Part shown: piece after piece, positions 1-7,927 of the stretch
Layout: the number at the start of each line of letters is the position of its first letter
How positions within the stretch are numbered: position 1 is the stretch's first letter
Assembly: GCA_018064565.1 (NCBI GenBank)
Contig: JAGHVA010000224.1
Location: 1 to 14,618 of the forward strand
Source: Candidatus Colimorpha onthohippi
Lineage (GTDB): Bacteria > Bacteroidota > Bacteroidia > Bacteroidales > P3
Direction: 5' to 3'
DNA: 14,618 nt
Translations under genes and position numbers: made by a program
The notes under the pieces: model-generated
Databases searched by the model: none
What the model was told of the DNA's origin: nothing
What the model saw: only the letters and a program-made list of their open reading frames with translations

Positions 1-10
1 ATAGCAGAAA

Positions 11-41
11 CAAAGGTAACAATTTGGGCTGACTCCACAAA
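11..41 (-). promoter_or_regulatory. Candidate leftward Bacteroidetes-type promoter
   Basis: On the minus strand a TTTG (41-38) is followed after 19 nt by TACCTTTG (18-11). This fits the Bacteroidetes primary sigma consensus, TTTG about 19-21 nt before TAnnTTTG. The same two elements with the same 19-nt spacing occur upstream of rimP. Transcription would start near position 4 and run off the left edge, so the target gene is unseen. The -33 box lies in the loop of the inverted repeat at 25-55. That could be an operator or simply a chance overlap with a terminator. Confidence 0.45.
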
Positions 42-68
42 ATGAAATCAGCCCATTCTTGTTTTTTT
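25..68 (+). terminator. Stem-loop with T-tract, probable intrinsic terminator
   Basis: TGGGCTGA (25-32) pairs perfectly with TCAGCCCA (48-55) around a 15-nt loop and is followed by ATTCTTG and a run of seven T (62-68). This is the form of a rho-independent terminator for a rightward transcript entering from the left. It overlaps a plausible leftward promoter, so the repeat could instead be a regulator-binding site; the T-tract favours the terminator reading. Confidence 0.5.
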
Positions 69-100
69 GTGATTCAATGTTTAGCGGACAGTAATAATTG

Positions 101-147
101 AAAAAAGAGTACTGACAGTCAAAAGATTGTTGGTGCTCTTTTTTCTT
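101..147. terminator. Bidirectional A/T-flanked hairpin terminator
   Basis: AAAAAAGAGTAC (101-112) and GTGCTCTTTTTT (133-144) form a 12-bp stem with one G-T wobble and a 20-nt loop. The outer six pairs are A-T, so each strand ends in a U-run and the element could terminate transcripts in either direction. It insulates the CAP-domain gene from whatever lies to the left. Confidence 0.6.
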
Positions 148-275
148 GTCGCCCAACAGGTATATCATTGACCGAGATATATGCAACACACAGATAGACC
201 CCAAAGCACGATTGCTTACAACAATTGGCAATTATTGGATTTGACGATTCCAGCTCAAAAGTGTTCCAATTGGTG

Positions 276-283
276 TATATTTG
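276..283 (+). promoter_or_regulatory. -7 element for the CAP-domain gene
   Basis: TATATTTG matches the Bacteroidetes TAnnTTTG -7 consensus and lies 55 nt before the start codon at 339, giving a leader of roughly 48 nt. I see no TTTG at the expected 19-21 nt upstream, so the call rests on the -7 element and its position. An AAGGA lies only 3 nt before the ATG (331-335). Confidence 0.45.
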
Positions 284-338
284 CAATAATCATACCGATA
301 ATCACGCCATAATAATACAGTTAAAATCAAAAGGATAA

Positions 339-1166
339 ATGAAAAATAGCTTAACCATTATGCTGTTGCTCCTGGCAAATATCATGACTTGGGCACACAA
401 TCCAGCATGGAGCGAACAAGAGCTATCCAAAGCCAACACAGCAAAAGATGTTGCCCAACTATCCGCACAAGAGCGTGATATAGTGCTATACCTAAATCTG
501 GCACGATTATATCCTAAAAAATTTGTAGAGGTAGAATTATTGGACTACTATGGAGGCAACGGATTTGAGTCGATGCTAAGCCCGAATAGGCTTTCGCTGA
601 TTGCCGAGCTGTATGAAGCAGATTCTGCCTGCGCACTCATATTTGACGCAGCACAAACCAAAGAGGCAAGATGTTTGGCCAACGAACAACGGAAAAACGG
701 AGAGGTAGGACATACCCGACATAAGTGCAGCCGCATGCAAGGCGGAGAATGCTGCGCATACGGACCGCAGACAGGACGAGAAATCGTTTTGCAACTACTT
801 ATTGACGAAGGGGTTGACGACTTAGGACATAGAGCCAACTGTTTGAACAATGGATTTGGAAGTATCGGCGTAGCCATAGCAACCCATCCGAAATTCGACT
901 ACTGCGCCATCCTTGATTTTGGATGGGGAGATTATAATCAACGCACAACGTTGAGAAACCCAGCAGGAAGTAAGATTGCAGAACAAGATAAATACTTTGA
1001 GATGATGACACGTAATGTCCCCACACAATACATGTCGCTACCCCGTGAACGGGTAATAAGTGTTTCGACCGCTACACACACCGTCACCAACGGAAGCACT
1101 ACAACAACCAGTACCGAGACGATACTACAATATCAAAATGGTAAGACAATCACGATAAAGGACTAA
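339..1166 (+). CDS. Secreted CAP-domain (SCP/PR1-like) protein
   Basis: The 275-residue product starts with a Sec signal peptide (charged start, hydrophobic residues about 5-18, likely cut near Ala19), so it is probably exported to the periplasm or cell surface. Residues about 45-200 read as a CAP domain: a helix with YLNLARLYP (51-59), GH at 124-125, GE at 136-137, LGHRANCL (162-169) and a closing strand near DYCAILDFG (187-195). His125, Glu137 and His164 sit where the CAP cavity residues are expected. Seven cysteines (98, 112, 130, 138, 139, 168, 189) follow the signal peptide, so disulfides are plausible. The last 40 residues are Ser/Thr-rich and look like a short beta extension. Bacterial CAP proteins have few assigned functions, and I assign none. 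The 3' end overlaps the convergent gene by 17 bp. Confidence 0.75.
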   Translation: MKNSLTIMLLLLANIMTWAHNPAWSEQELSKANTAKDVAQLSAQERDIVLYLNLARLYPKKFVEVELLDYYGGNGFESMLSPNRLSLIAELYEADSACALIFDAAQTKEARCLANEQRKNGEVGHTRHKCSRMQGGECCAYGPQTGREIVLQLLIDEGVDDLGHRANCLNNGFGSIGVAIATHPKFDYCAILDFGWGDYNQRTTLRNPAGSKIAEQDKYFEMMTRNVPTQYMSLPRERVISVSTATHTVTNGSTTTTSTETILQYQNGKTITIKD

Positions 1167-1698
1167 GGTCATACCCCATTCTCCGCATTTGAAGAGAGGC
1201 ACCAACAACAAACAGCACCTTTACACTACTGGAGTACGTATAAAAAGCCATAGCGGTACGAGGCTCGACATGCTGATGACGAATCAACGACAAGGTGTAT
1301 TCTGAACATGTCTGTACCAACTGTTCCATCATGTGGAAATCTTCGTTTTTCAGTCCAAGCACCGTATCTCTAACCTCTTCGTCAAGATAATCATAACCTC
1401 GCTTGTCTCTAATAAATTCGTATAGATTCGGTATTTTTGAATAAAAGTCCCAATCAAGGTCCCAATATTTAGCTACCGCCATACCTAAATACATAGCCCA
1501 CCCTAAAGCAGCTGATGGATAATTGGAAAACTCTTTGACCGAATCAGCGATATACGATTCCGAAATCCGATTCCACTGATCATAAAAATCGTCTGAAACC
1601 AGCAGTTGCCCCTTTAGCAAACCCATATTGGAAAGCATTGACAATAGGTTGTTTGCTAAGGTTGATTCGTATTGCTCTAATATTTTTTTCTCATCCAT
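1150..1698 (-). CDS. Conserved-looking uncharacterised protein (182 aa)
   Basis: I cannot assign a function. The protein is soluble, acidic and mostly helical in appearance, with no signal peptide or clear membrane segment. Notable parts are an aromatic, acidic stretch around 78-105 (WDLDWDFY, then RDKRGYDYLDEEVRD) and a C-terminal part from about 130 with a conserved-looking IRHQHVEP (139-146). The layout resembles small cytoplasmic proteins common in Bacteroidales, by memory only. The ATG at 1698 lies 3 nt after the ABC exporter's stop, so translation is probably coupled and the two may act together. Its last 17 bp overlap the end of the convergent CAP gene. No terminator is evident beyond its stop. 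Confidence 0.7.
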   Translation of the reverse strand: MDEKKILEQYESTLANNLLSMLSNMGLLKGQLLVSDDFYDQWNRISESYIADSVKEFSNYPSAALGWAMYLGMAVAKYWDLDWDFYSKIPNLYEFIRDKRGYDYLDEEVRDTVLGLKNEDFHMMEQLVQTCSEYTLSLIRHQHVEPRTAMAFYTYSSSVKVLFVVGASLQMRRMGYDLSPLS

Positions 1699-1701
1699 AA
1701 T

Positions 1702-3501
1702 TTAAGATAGTTGCTGCAGTGCCACCAACTGACTATAACGCCCACCCTGCTTTGAAAGCTGTGCGTGAGTACCACGTTCCACAATGCGGCCATGCTCCAG
1801 CACAATTATCTCATCTGCATTGACAATTGTAGAGAGACGATGAGCGATAATAATTGCTGTTCTGCCTTTTAAGAGATTGTCGAGAGCGGTCTGCACTTGA
1901 CGTTCCGATTCTGTATCAAGTGCACTCGTAGCTTCATCAAAAATCAAAATATCAGGATTGCACAACACAGCACGCGCAATGCTGATACGCTGACGCTGGC
2001 CACCACTGAGACGATCGCCTCCATCACCAATATTGGTGTTGTAACCGTCTGGCAACTGCATGATAAAGTCGTGTGCATTTGCCACTATAGCCGCCCGTTG
2101 AATATCGTCGGCAGACACATCCGAACGCCCAAATGCGATATTAGCAGCAATAGTATCGTTAAACAGAATAGTATCCTGAGCCACTACTCCTATATGGCTA
2201 CGTAGCGACCCAATGCTATAATCTCGAATATCGATATTATCAATCAGTATCTGCCCTCTGGAAACATCATAGAACCTTGATAACAAATCAACTAATGTAG
2301 ATTTCCCACTACCCGAGCTACCCACCAAAGCCACATTTCTACCACGCGGTATGCTGATACATATATCGCTCAATACGTCCGAATCGCCATACGAGAAACA
2401 TACATCACGAAATTGAATACCCATTGAGAGACCAGTGAAGACTTTCTGACCCATATTTTGTCCAATGCCAACAGCATCAGCCTCATCCAGCACCTGCGTC
2501 AAGCGGTCGGCACATGCCTTGCCCTTTTTGATTTGAGACACAGCGGTAGCTACATTCTTTATTGGCTCAATCATCAACACAAACATCATGATATATGAGA
2601 CGAAGAGTTCTGGAGTCAATCCATTGTCATGACTAAGAACCAAATACGACCCAAAGATAAGAATACCAATAACGATGCAACTACTCAAGAACTCACTCAA
2701 CGGAGAGGCCAAATTGATGCGGCGGAACATCCTCATTCGTCCTTGCGTATATAACTTGCTGAACAACGTAAAGCGACGATTGGAGAACTCAATAGCAGTA
2801 TATGCCTTAATAACCTTAAGTCCCATTATCGTTTCTTCAATCAATGAGAGCAGATAAGCATTCCGCTGCTGCATCTCTGCAGACTGACGTTTCAACTTAC
2901 GGCTCACACCCGAGACAACGAGCAATACCAATGGCAACATAGCCAAGACAAAAAGAGTCAACTTGACATTGATATACACCAACATTGAGAAATACAAAAC
3001 GATGCTTAGCACAGCAGAAACCAGCAGTTGCAAAGAGCCTAAGATATTTTCGTCGTACTCTGTGATGTCATTGCTGAATCGGGCAAGAAGATCGCCTTTG
3101 CGATGTTTGGCATAATAAGAGACAGGAAGATTCAACACTTTTGCAAAAAGATCGTTACGGATATCCCGAACCACCTTGATGCGCACAGTAGAGATTTCGA
3201 CAGCAGATAAATAAGAACAACAGCTCTTCAACGCATAAAGGAGGAATACTAACAGCGAGAAAAGCAAAAGCGCACGGACTTTTCCAAAGGTAATCAGCCA
3301 GTTGTACAAATCCAATAATCCCTTCGTCAGCAAATTGCCAGATACAGCAGTTTGAGACGACTCACCACTGTCAAATAGCAACTTGAGAAAGTCAGACACG
3401 GACAAAGCCGTTGCCATTGTGAAAAGCACCGAAAGAATAACAAGTAGGACGAACCAAAGTGTCCGTCCTATATGTAATTTAAGATAATGAGATGTAATCA
3501 T
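1702..3501 (-). CDS. MsbA-like ABC exporter, fused permease and ATPase
   Basis: The 599-residue half-transporter has an N-terminal transmembrane domain (about 1-330, six hydrophobic segments near 14-34, 77-98, 156-176, 179-199, 268-289, 300-315) and a C-terminal nucleotide-binding domain. All ATPase motifs are present: A-loop Tyr371, Walker A GSSGSGKST (394-402), Q-loop Gln442, signature LSGGQ (498-502), Walker B ending Asp522-Glu523, D-loop SALD (526-529) and H-loop His554. It should form a homodimer in the inner membrane and export a lipid or hydrophobic substrate. MsbA-type lipid A flipping is the best guess, but drug or peptide export cannot be excluded. The start is 4 nt after the discriminator base of tRNA-Arg, and no other start upstream of the first membrane helix is available. 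Any ribosome-binding sequence would therefore lie inside the tRNA. Confidence 0.92.
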   Translation of the reverse strand: MITSHYLKLHIGRTLWFVLLVILSVLFTMATALSVSDFLKLLFDSGESSQTAVSGNLLTKGLLDLYNWLITFGKVRALLLFSLLVFLLYALKSCCSYLSAVEISTVRIKVVRDIRNDLFAKVLNLPVSYYAKHRKGDLLARFSNDITEYDENILGSLQLLVSAVLSIVLYFSMLVYINVKLTLFVLAMLPLVLLVVSGVSRKLKRQSAEMQQRNAYLLSLIEETIMGLKVIKAYTAIEFSNRRFTLFSKLYTQGRMRMFRRINLASPLSEFLSSCIVIGILIFGSYLVLSHDNGLTPELFVSYIMMFVLMIEPIKNVATAVSQIKKGKACADRLTQVLDEADAVGIGQNMGQKVFTGLSMGIQFRDVCFSYGDSDVLSDICISIPRGRNVALVGSSGSGKSTLVDLLSRFYDVSRGQILIDNIDIRDYSIGSLRSHIGVVAQDTILFNDTIAANIAFGRSDVSADDIQRAAIVANAHDFIMQLPDGYNTNIGDGGDRLSGGQRQRISIARAVLCNPDILIFDEATSALDTESERQVQTALDNLLKGRTAIIIAHRLSTIVNADEIIVLEHGRIVERGTHAQLSKQGGRYSQLVALQQLS

Positions 3502-3505
3502 TTAG

Positions 3506-3577
3506 TACTCCGGCCGGGAATCGAACCCGGATCTACTCTTTAGGAGAGAGCTATTCTATCCATTGAACTACCAGAGC
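3506..3577 (-). tRNA. tRNA-Arg, anticodon CCU
   Basis: The minus strand folds into a 72-nt cloverleaf. The acceptor is GCTCTGG with CCGGAGT (two G-U pairs), the D-arm GTTC/GAAT, the anticodon arm GCTCT/AGAGT with 7-nt loop CTCCTAA, the variable region AGAT, and the T-arm CCGGG-TTCGATT-CCCGG, with discriminator A. The anticodon CCT reads AGG codons. The CCA tail is not encoded (CTA follows). The gene sits 38 nt after infB and 4 nt before the ABC exporter, on the same strand as both. Confidence 0.95.
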
Positions 3578-3583
3578 AAACAT

Positions 3584-3612
3584 CGTATAGCATAAACGAA
3601 CGAAGACACAAA
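3584..3612 (-). promoter_or_regulatory. Possible promoter for tRNA-Arg
   Basis: In the 38-nt gap between infB and the tRNA, the minus strand has TTTG (3612-3609), a 19-nt spacer, then TATACG (3589-3584). Spacing and distance to the tRNA 5' end are right, but only the TA of the TAnnTTTG consensus is matched. Read-through from infB is the alternative. Confidence 0.3.
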
Positions 3613-3615
3613 AAA

Positions 3616-6552
3616 TTATAACTTGCGCTTTATTTCGATGACTTCGTAAGCCTCAACTATATCTCCCACCTTGATATCATTAAATCCTTCGATATTCAAG
3701 CCACAATCCTGACCCATGACAACCTCTTTGACATCGTCTTTGAAACGTTTGAGAGATGCCAACTTGCCTGTATAAACCACGATACCATCACGGATAATAC
3801 GCACACTATGACTACGCGTAATCTTACCATCAAGACACATACAACCTGCTATAGTGCCAACTTTGCTGATCTTGAAAGTCTCACGGATTTCGAGATTGGC
3901 AACAATCTTTTCTTGCGTTTCGGGCGAAAGCATACCTTCGATAGCATCTTTTAACTCATTGATGGCATCGTAGATGATGCTATACAAACGGATATCGATT
4001 TGCTGTGTTTCAGCCATCTTACGCGCTCCAACAGAGGGACGAACCTGGAAGCCGATAATGATAGCATCGGACGTCTCTGCCAATAAGACATCACTCTCGG
4101 ATATCTGACCCACCGCCTTATGAATCACGTTGACCTGAACCTCATCGGTAGAGAGTTTGATCAACGAATCGCTCAGAGCCTCAACAGAACCGTCAACATC
4201 ACCTTTTACGATAATATTCAATTCCTTAAAGTTGCCAAGAGCAATACGGCGACCAATCTCATCAAGCGTAAGGTGAGTTTGTGTGCGAAGACCCTGCTCA
4301 CGCTGCAACTGAGTACGTTTTGCCGCTATCTCTTTAGCCTCTTTCTCTGTCTCCATCACATTGAACGTATCACCAGCCTGACAGGCACCCGTGAGACCCA
4401 ACAACAACACTGGTTGAGAAGGACCAGCCGAGAGGACCTCTTGGTTACGCTCGTTGTACATGGCACGGACTCGACCGCTGATAGCTCCTGCCACGATGGG
4501 ATCTCCCTTACGGATAGTGCCATCCTCAACGAGGATCTTGGCTACATAGCCGCGACCTTTGTCAAGAGAACTCTCGAGAACCGTACCTTTGGCACGCTTG
4601 CTGGGATTGCCTTTAAGTTCCATGATATCCGCCTGAAGGATAACCTTTTCAAGGAGTTCTTCGACATTGATACCTTTTTTGGCTGAAATATCCTGGCTTT
4701 GATACTTACCGCCCCACTCCTCAACTAATAGGTTCATATTGGCCAACTCCGTCTTGATTCGGTCAGGATCGGCACCTGGCTTATCAATTTTGTTGATAGC
4801 AAATACGATAGGAACGCCTGCGGCTTGAGCATGATTGATAGCCTCAACCGTTTGCGGCATGATTTTATCGTCGGCAGAGATTACAATGATTGCGATATCG
4901 GTAACTTTAGCACCACGGGCACGCATAGCGGTAAAAGCCTCATGACCAGGCGTATCCAAGAAAGTGATACGACGGCCATCGGCAGTCATCACCTCATAAG
5001 CACCTATATGTTGAGTGATACCACCAGCCTCACCAGCAATGACATTGGTTTTGCGGATATAGTCCAACAGCGAAGTCTTACCATGATCCACATGTCCCAT
5101 GACGGTGATGATAGGACTGCGCGGTACCAAATCTTCAGGATTGTCCTCCTCCTCCAATTTGTGGATGGTATCTAATACATCAGCACTTGCGAAATTGACT
5201 TCAAATCCAAACTCATCGGCAATCAACTTGATAGTCTCAGCATCCAATCGCTGATTGATACTGACAAATATACCCACACTCATACAAGTAGAGATAATTT
5301 GCGTGACGGGTATATTCATCATCGTGGCCAACTCATTGGCGGTAACAAACTCCGTTACCTGCAACTTATTCTGGCCTTCCAACAATTCCATCTGCTCCTC
5401 TTCGATACGTTGATGAACCTTTTGACGTTTTTCGCGGTTGTGCTTTGACGTCTTAGACTTACCCATCGTACCCAAACGAGCCAACGTGTCACGAATCTGC
5501 TTTTCTATCTCATTGTCGCTGATTTCAATTTTAGCTTTCGCATTATTGTTCTTTGACTTGTCTTTTTTCTTTACAGCGCCTGAGTTCCCGTTAGTAAATG
5601 TACTACCTTTGGCGTTTACACCATTGGTGGTATTGTCAACACGAACACCCTCTTTCTTGATATGTTTGCGCTTTTTCTTTTCTGTATCGCCCGATTTAGG
5701 CTTTTGGAATTGAGTAAGGTCAATTTTTGAGAGCACTTTAGGACCCTCAAGTTTTTGATATTGAGTTTCAATAAATTCAGGCTTCGGTTCAATCTTGGGT
5801 TTAGGTTCAGGCTTCGATTCCACAACAGGCTGAACCTGCTTGGGAGCAGACTCATGTTTAGGTTCGGCATCTGCATCCAACCCATTACGAGATCCATTGT
5901 TGGCAGTACGACTATCGCCTTTGACTTTTTTGGAACGCTTCTCTGGACGTGTACTTGTGTTGATAGCAGATAAATCAATCTTACCTATCACACTAACACC
6001 CACAACGTTGTGCGAATCGTTATCTGGCGACTCAACATGCTGATCCAGCGACTCACTTGATGATACTGGCGCAACAGCAGGTTCCTGAGCAGGCAACGGA
6101 TTGTTAGACGGAGTATCAGGAGTCGAAACGTTATCGTGAGAGATCGAAGCTGAAGAATCGTCAACAGAAATGCTCTCGTCCGTATCATTTTTCGTAGATG
6201 ATACGGCCGAATCTACCACTGGCTCCACTGGTGCAGAGCCCGTGCCATATACATTTTTGATAATAACCTCATCTGGAGCCGATTCCTTCACTTCCACTTT
6301 TTTGTCAACAAAAGAATCCTTGACACTATCGTTACTATTAGAGATAGCAATCTTATCAGCCCTTTCCTTCACAACACGCTCACTTTGATACTCTTCTTCC
6401 AAAAGGACATACTGCTCAGGAGTAAGACGCGTGTTAGGATTAGGATCTACTTGATGACCTTTCTTAGCCAAAAAATCGGTAAGTGTAGATAGACCTACGT
6501 TAAATTCTTTGGCGGCTTTGTTAAGTCTGATATTTTTTGCTTCTTCGGCCAC
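3616..6552 (-). CDS. infB: Translation initiation factor IF-2
   Basis: IF-2 is the GTPase that places initiator fMet-tRNA on the 30S subunit and promotes subunit joining. The 978-residue product has an IF2_N domain (about 7-55), a long low-complexity linker (60-340) rich in Ser/Asp, PKPE-type repeats and Lys/Arg runs, and a second IF2_N-like segment (about 398-452). The GTPase domain follows (G1 GHVDHGKT 486-493, G3 DTPGHE 533-538, G4 NKID 587-590, G5 near SAKKG 623-627), then domains II-IV to the end. The start is GTG at 6552: the frame closes with a TAA a few codons upstream and has no ATG before the IF2_N domain. The length is usual for Bacteroidetes IF-2. A 105-nt gap separates it from nusA upstream. 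Confidence 0.98.
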   Translation of the reverse strand: MAEEAKNIRLNKAAKEFNVGLSTLTDFLAKKGHQVDPNPNTRLTPEQYVLLEEEYQSERVVKERADKIAISNSNDSVKDSFVDKKVEVKESAPDEVIIKNVYGTGSAPVEPVVDSAVSSTKNDTDESISVDDSSASISHDNVSTPDTPSNNPLPAQEPAVAPVSSSESLDQHVESPDNDSHNVVGVSVIGKIDLSAINTSTRPEKRSKKVKGDSRTANNGSRNGLDADAEPKHESAPKQVQPVVESKPEPKPKIEPKPEFIETQYQKLEGPKVLSKIDLTQFQKPKSGDTEKKKRKHIKKEGVRVDNTTNGVNAKGSTFTNGNSGAVKKKDKSKNNNAKAKIEISDNEIEKQIRDTLARLGTMGKSKTSKHNREKRQKVHQRIEEEQMELLEGQNKLQVTEFVTANELATMMNIPVTQIISTCMSVGIFVSINQRLDAETIKLIADEFGFEVNFASADVLDTIHKLEEEDNPEDLVPRSPIITVMGHVDHGKTSLLDYIRKTNVIAGEAGGITQHIGAYEVMTADGRRITFLDTPGHEAFTAMRARGAKVTDIAIIVISADDKIMPQTVEAINHAQAAGVPIVFAINKIDKPGADPDRIKTELANMNLLVEEWGGKYQSQDISAKKGINVEELLEKVILQADIMELKGNPSKRAKGTVLESSLDKGRGYVAKILVEDGTIRKGDPIVAGAISGRVRAMYNERNQEVLSAGPSQPVLLLGLTGACQAGDTFNVMETEKEAKEIAAKRTQLQREQGLRTQTHLTLDEIGRRIALGNFKELNIIVKGDVDGSVEALSDSLIKLSTDEVQVNVIHKAVGQISESDVLLAETSDAIIIGFQVRPSVGARKMAETQQIDIRLYSIIYDAINELKDAIEGMLSPETQEKIVANLEIRETFKISKVGTIAGCMCLDGKITRSHSVRIIRDGIVVYTGKLASLKRFKDDVKEVVMGQDCGLNIEGFNDIKVGDIVEAYEVIEIKRKL

Positions 6553-6657
6553 GATAACTATGATTGTAAATTATGAAATTCTTGATTGATTAAAATATAA
6601 GCTCACACTACAGAAAAAACAGATGCGCACAGATTTAGGGAACTACAGCAAAGCGAA

Positions 6658-7899
6658 TCAATCTTCAAATTCTGCTTTGAGAATACGGATTACCTCATCC
6701 ACTGTCTCTTCCTCTAAATCAGCACGATTAACGAGATCTTGCTTCGACAAGGCCAACACACTTTTTGCCGTATCGCAACCCATCTCGATAAGTTGATCGA
6801 TAACCCACTGGTCGATCTCGTCGTTAAATTCGCGCAAATCCACATCGTCTTCGTAGCCTTCATCGCTCGAACGGTAAACCTCTATCTCATAGCCCACCAA
6901 CCTGCCAGCAAGTTTGATATTGTGTCCGCCTTTACCAATAGCCAACGATACCTGATCTGGATCCATAAAGACCTCTGCCTTCTTCGCATCTTCCAACAAC
7001 TTGATAGAAGATATTTTGGCAGGATTCAAAGCACGCTGAATTAACACATCCATGCGTGGGGTATAGTTGATAACATCGATGCTTTCGTTGCGCAATTCAC
7101 GCACAATTCCGTGAATACGTGCACCTTTGACACCTACGCAAGATCCCACTGGGTCAATACGGTCGTCGTACGATTCGACAACTACCTTAGCGCGCTCGCC
7201 TGGTTCGCGAACGATATTGCGGATGGTAATTAAACCATCATATATTTCGGGCACTTCAGCCTCAAGCAAACGCTCCAGAAAGATAGGAGAAGTTCGCGAC
7301 AGTATAATCACCGGATTGTTATTCCTCATTTCAACCTTCAGCACCACTGCACGAAGGGTATCACCCTTGCGATAGCGGTCAGAAGGGATTTGTTCTGATT
7401 TAGGAAGTGTGAGTTCAATTTTCTCATCATCTACCACCAAAATTTCCTTGTTCCAAGGCTGATAAACTTCACCTACGACAATCTCACCAACTTTCTCTTT
7501 ATATTTCTGAAAGATAAGAGACTTTTCGTAATCTTGGATCTTGCCTACGAGATTTTGACGGATACTCAAGATTTCACGACGCCCAAAATCGCTCATTTTT
7601 AGAGGCTCTGACAATTCCTCACCCACTTCAAAGTCAGACTCTATCTTGATAGCCTCGCTGTAAGCTATTTCACGTTGAGGGTCATTTACCTGACCATCCT
7701 CCACAATCAAGCGGTTTCGGAAAATTTCAAGATCCCCTTTATCGATATTGACAATGATATCGAAATTATCCTCAGTACCGTAACGTTTGATCAGTGTGGC
7801 TCGGAACACCTCTTCGAGGATGTGCATCAACGTTTCACGGTCAATATTTTTGAGTTCTTTGAACTCAGCGAACGAGTTGATTAAATCGGTCGTCTTCAT
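6658..7899 (-). CDS. nusA: Transcription termination/antitermination factor NusA
   Basis: NusA binds RNA polymerase and nascent RNA to modulate pausing, termination and antitermination. The 413 residues show the N-terminal polymerase-binding domain (about 1-130), an S1 domain (about 135-200), KH1 with GVKGARIHGI (256-265) and KH2 with IGKGGHNIKLA (321-331). A short acidic helical C-terminus follows (360-413), much like a single helix-hairpin-helix unit rather than the two acidic repeats of E. coli NusA. The ATG at 7899 is 28 nt after the rimP stop, in the conserved order rimP-nusA-infB. Confidence 0.97.
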   Translation of the reverse strand: MKTTDLINSFAEFKELKNIDRETLMHILEEVFRATLIKRYGTEDNFDIIVNIDKGDLEIFRNRLIVEDGQVNDPQREIAYSEAIKIESDFEVGEELSEPLKMSDFGRREILSIRQNLVGKIQDYEKSLIFQKYKEKVGEIVVGEVYQPWNKEILVVDDEKIELTLPKSEQIPSDRYRKGDTLRAVVLKVEMRNNNPVIILSRTSPIFLERLLEAEVPEIYDGLITIRNIVREPGERAKVVVESYDDRIDPVGSCVGVKGARIHGIVRELRNESIDVINYTPRMDVLIQRALNPAKISSIKLLEDAKKAEVFMDPDQVSLAIGKGGHNIKLAGRLVGYEIEVYRSSDEGYEDDVDLREFNDEIDQWVIDQLIEMGCDTAKSVLALSKQDLVNRADLEEETVDEVIRILKAEFED

Positions 7900-7927
7900 T
7901 ACAAAATAGTATATAGCGTTGTAAAAA

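Larger units (their letters stand above)
1..338. other. Gene-free left-edge region
   Basis: No coding frame with a credible start and family resemblance is visible here. The stretch holds a stem-loop at 25-55 followed by a T-rich tract, a second stem-loop at 101-144, a leftward promoter-like pair at 11-41, and a TAnnTTTG element at 276-283 that probably serves the CAP-domain gene. Positions 148-270 show nothing I can name beyond short AT-rich palindromes such as CCAATTGG near 265. The left neighbour lies outside the window, so its direction is unknown. Confidence 0.6.

Noticed and set aside
4120..4686. A 188-codon open frame on the plus strand inside infB
   Set aside because: It is antisense to the highly conserved IF-2 GTPase region and its translation shows no family motif, so it is a by-product of infB codon usage.
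6592..6599. Possible internal promoter for infB (TATATTTT on the minus strand)
   Set aside because: The last G of TAnnTTTG is missing and no TTTG lies at the right distance, so it is too weak to call in AT-rich DNA.
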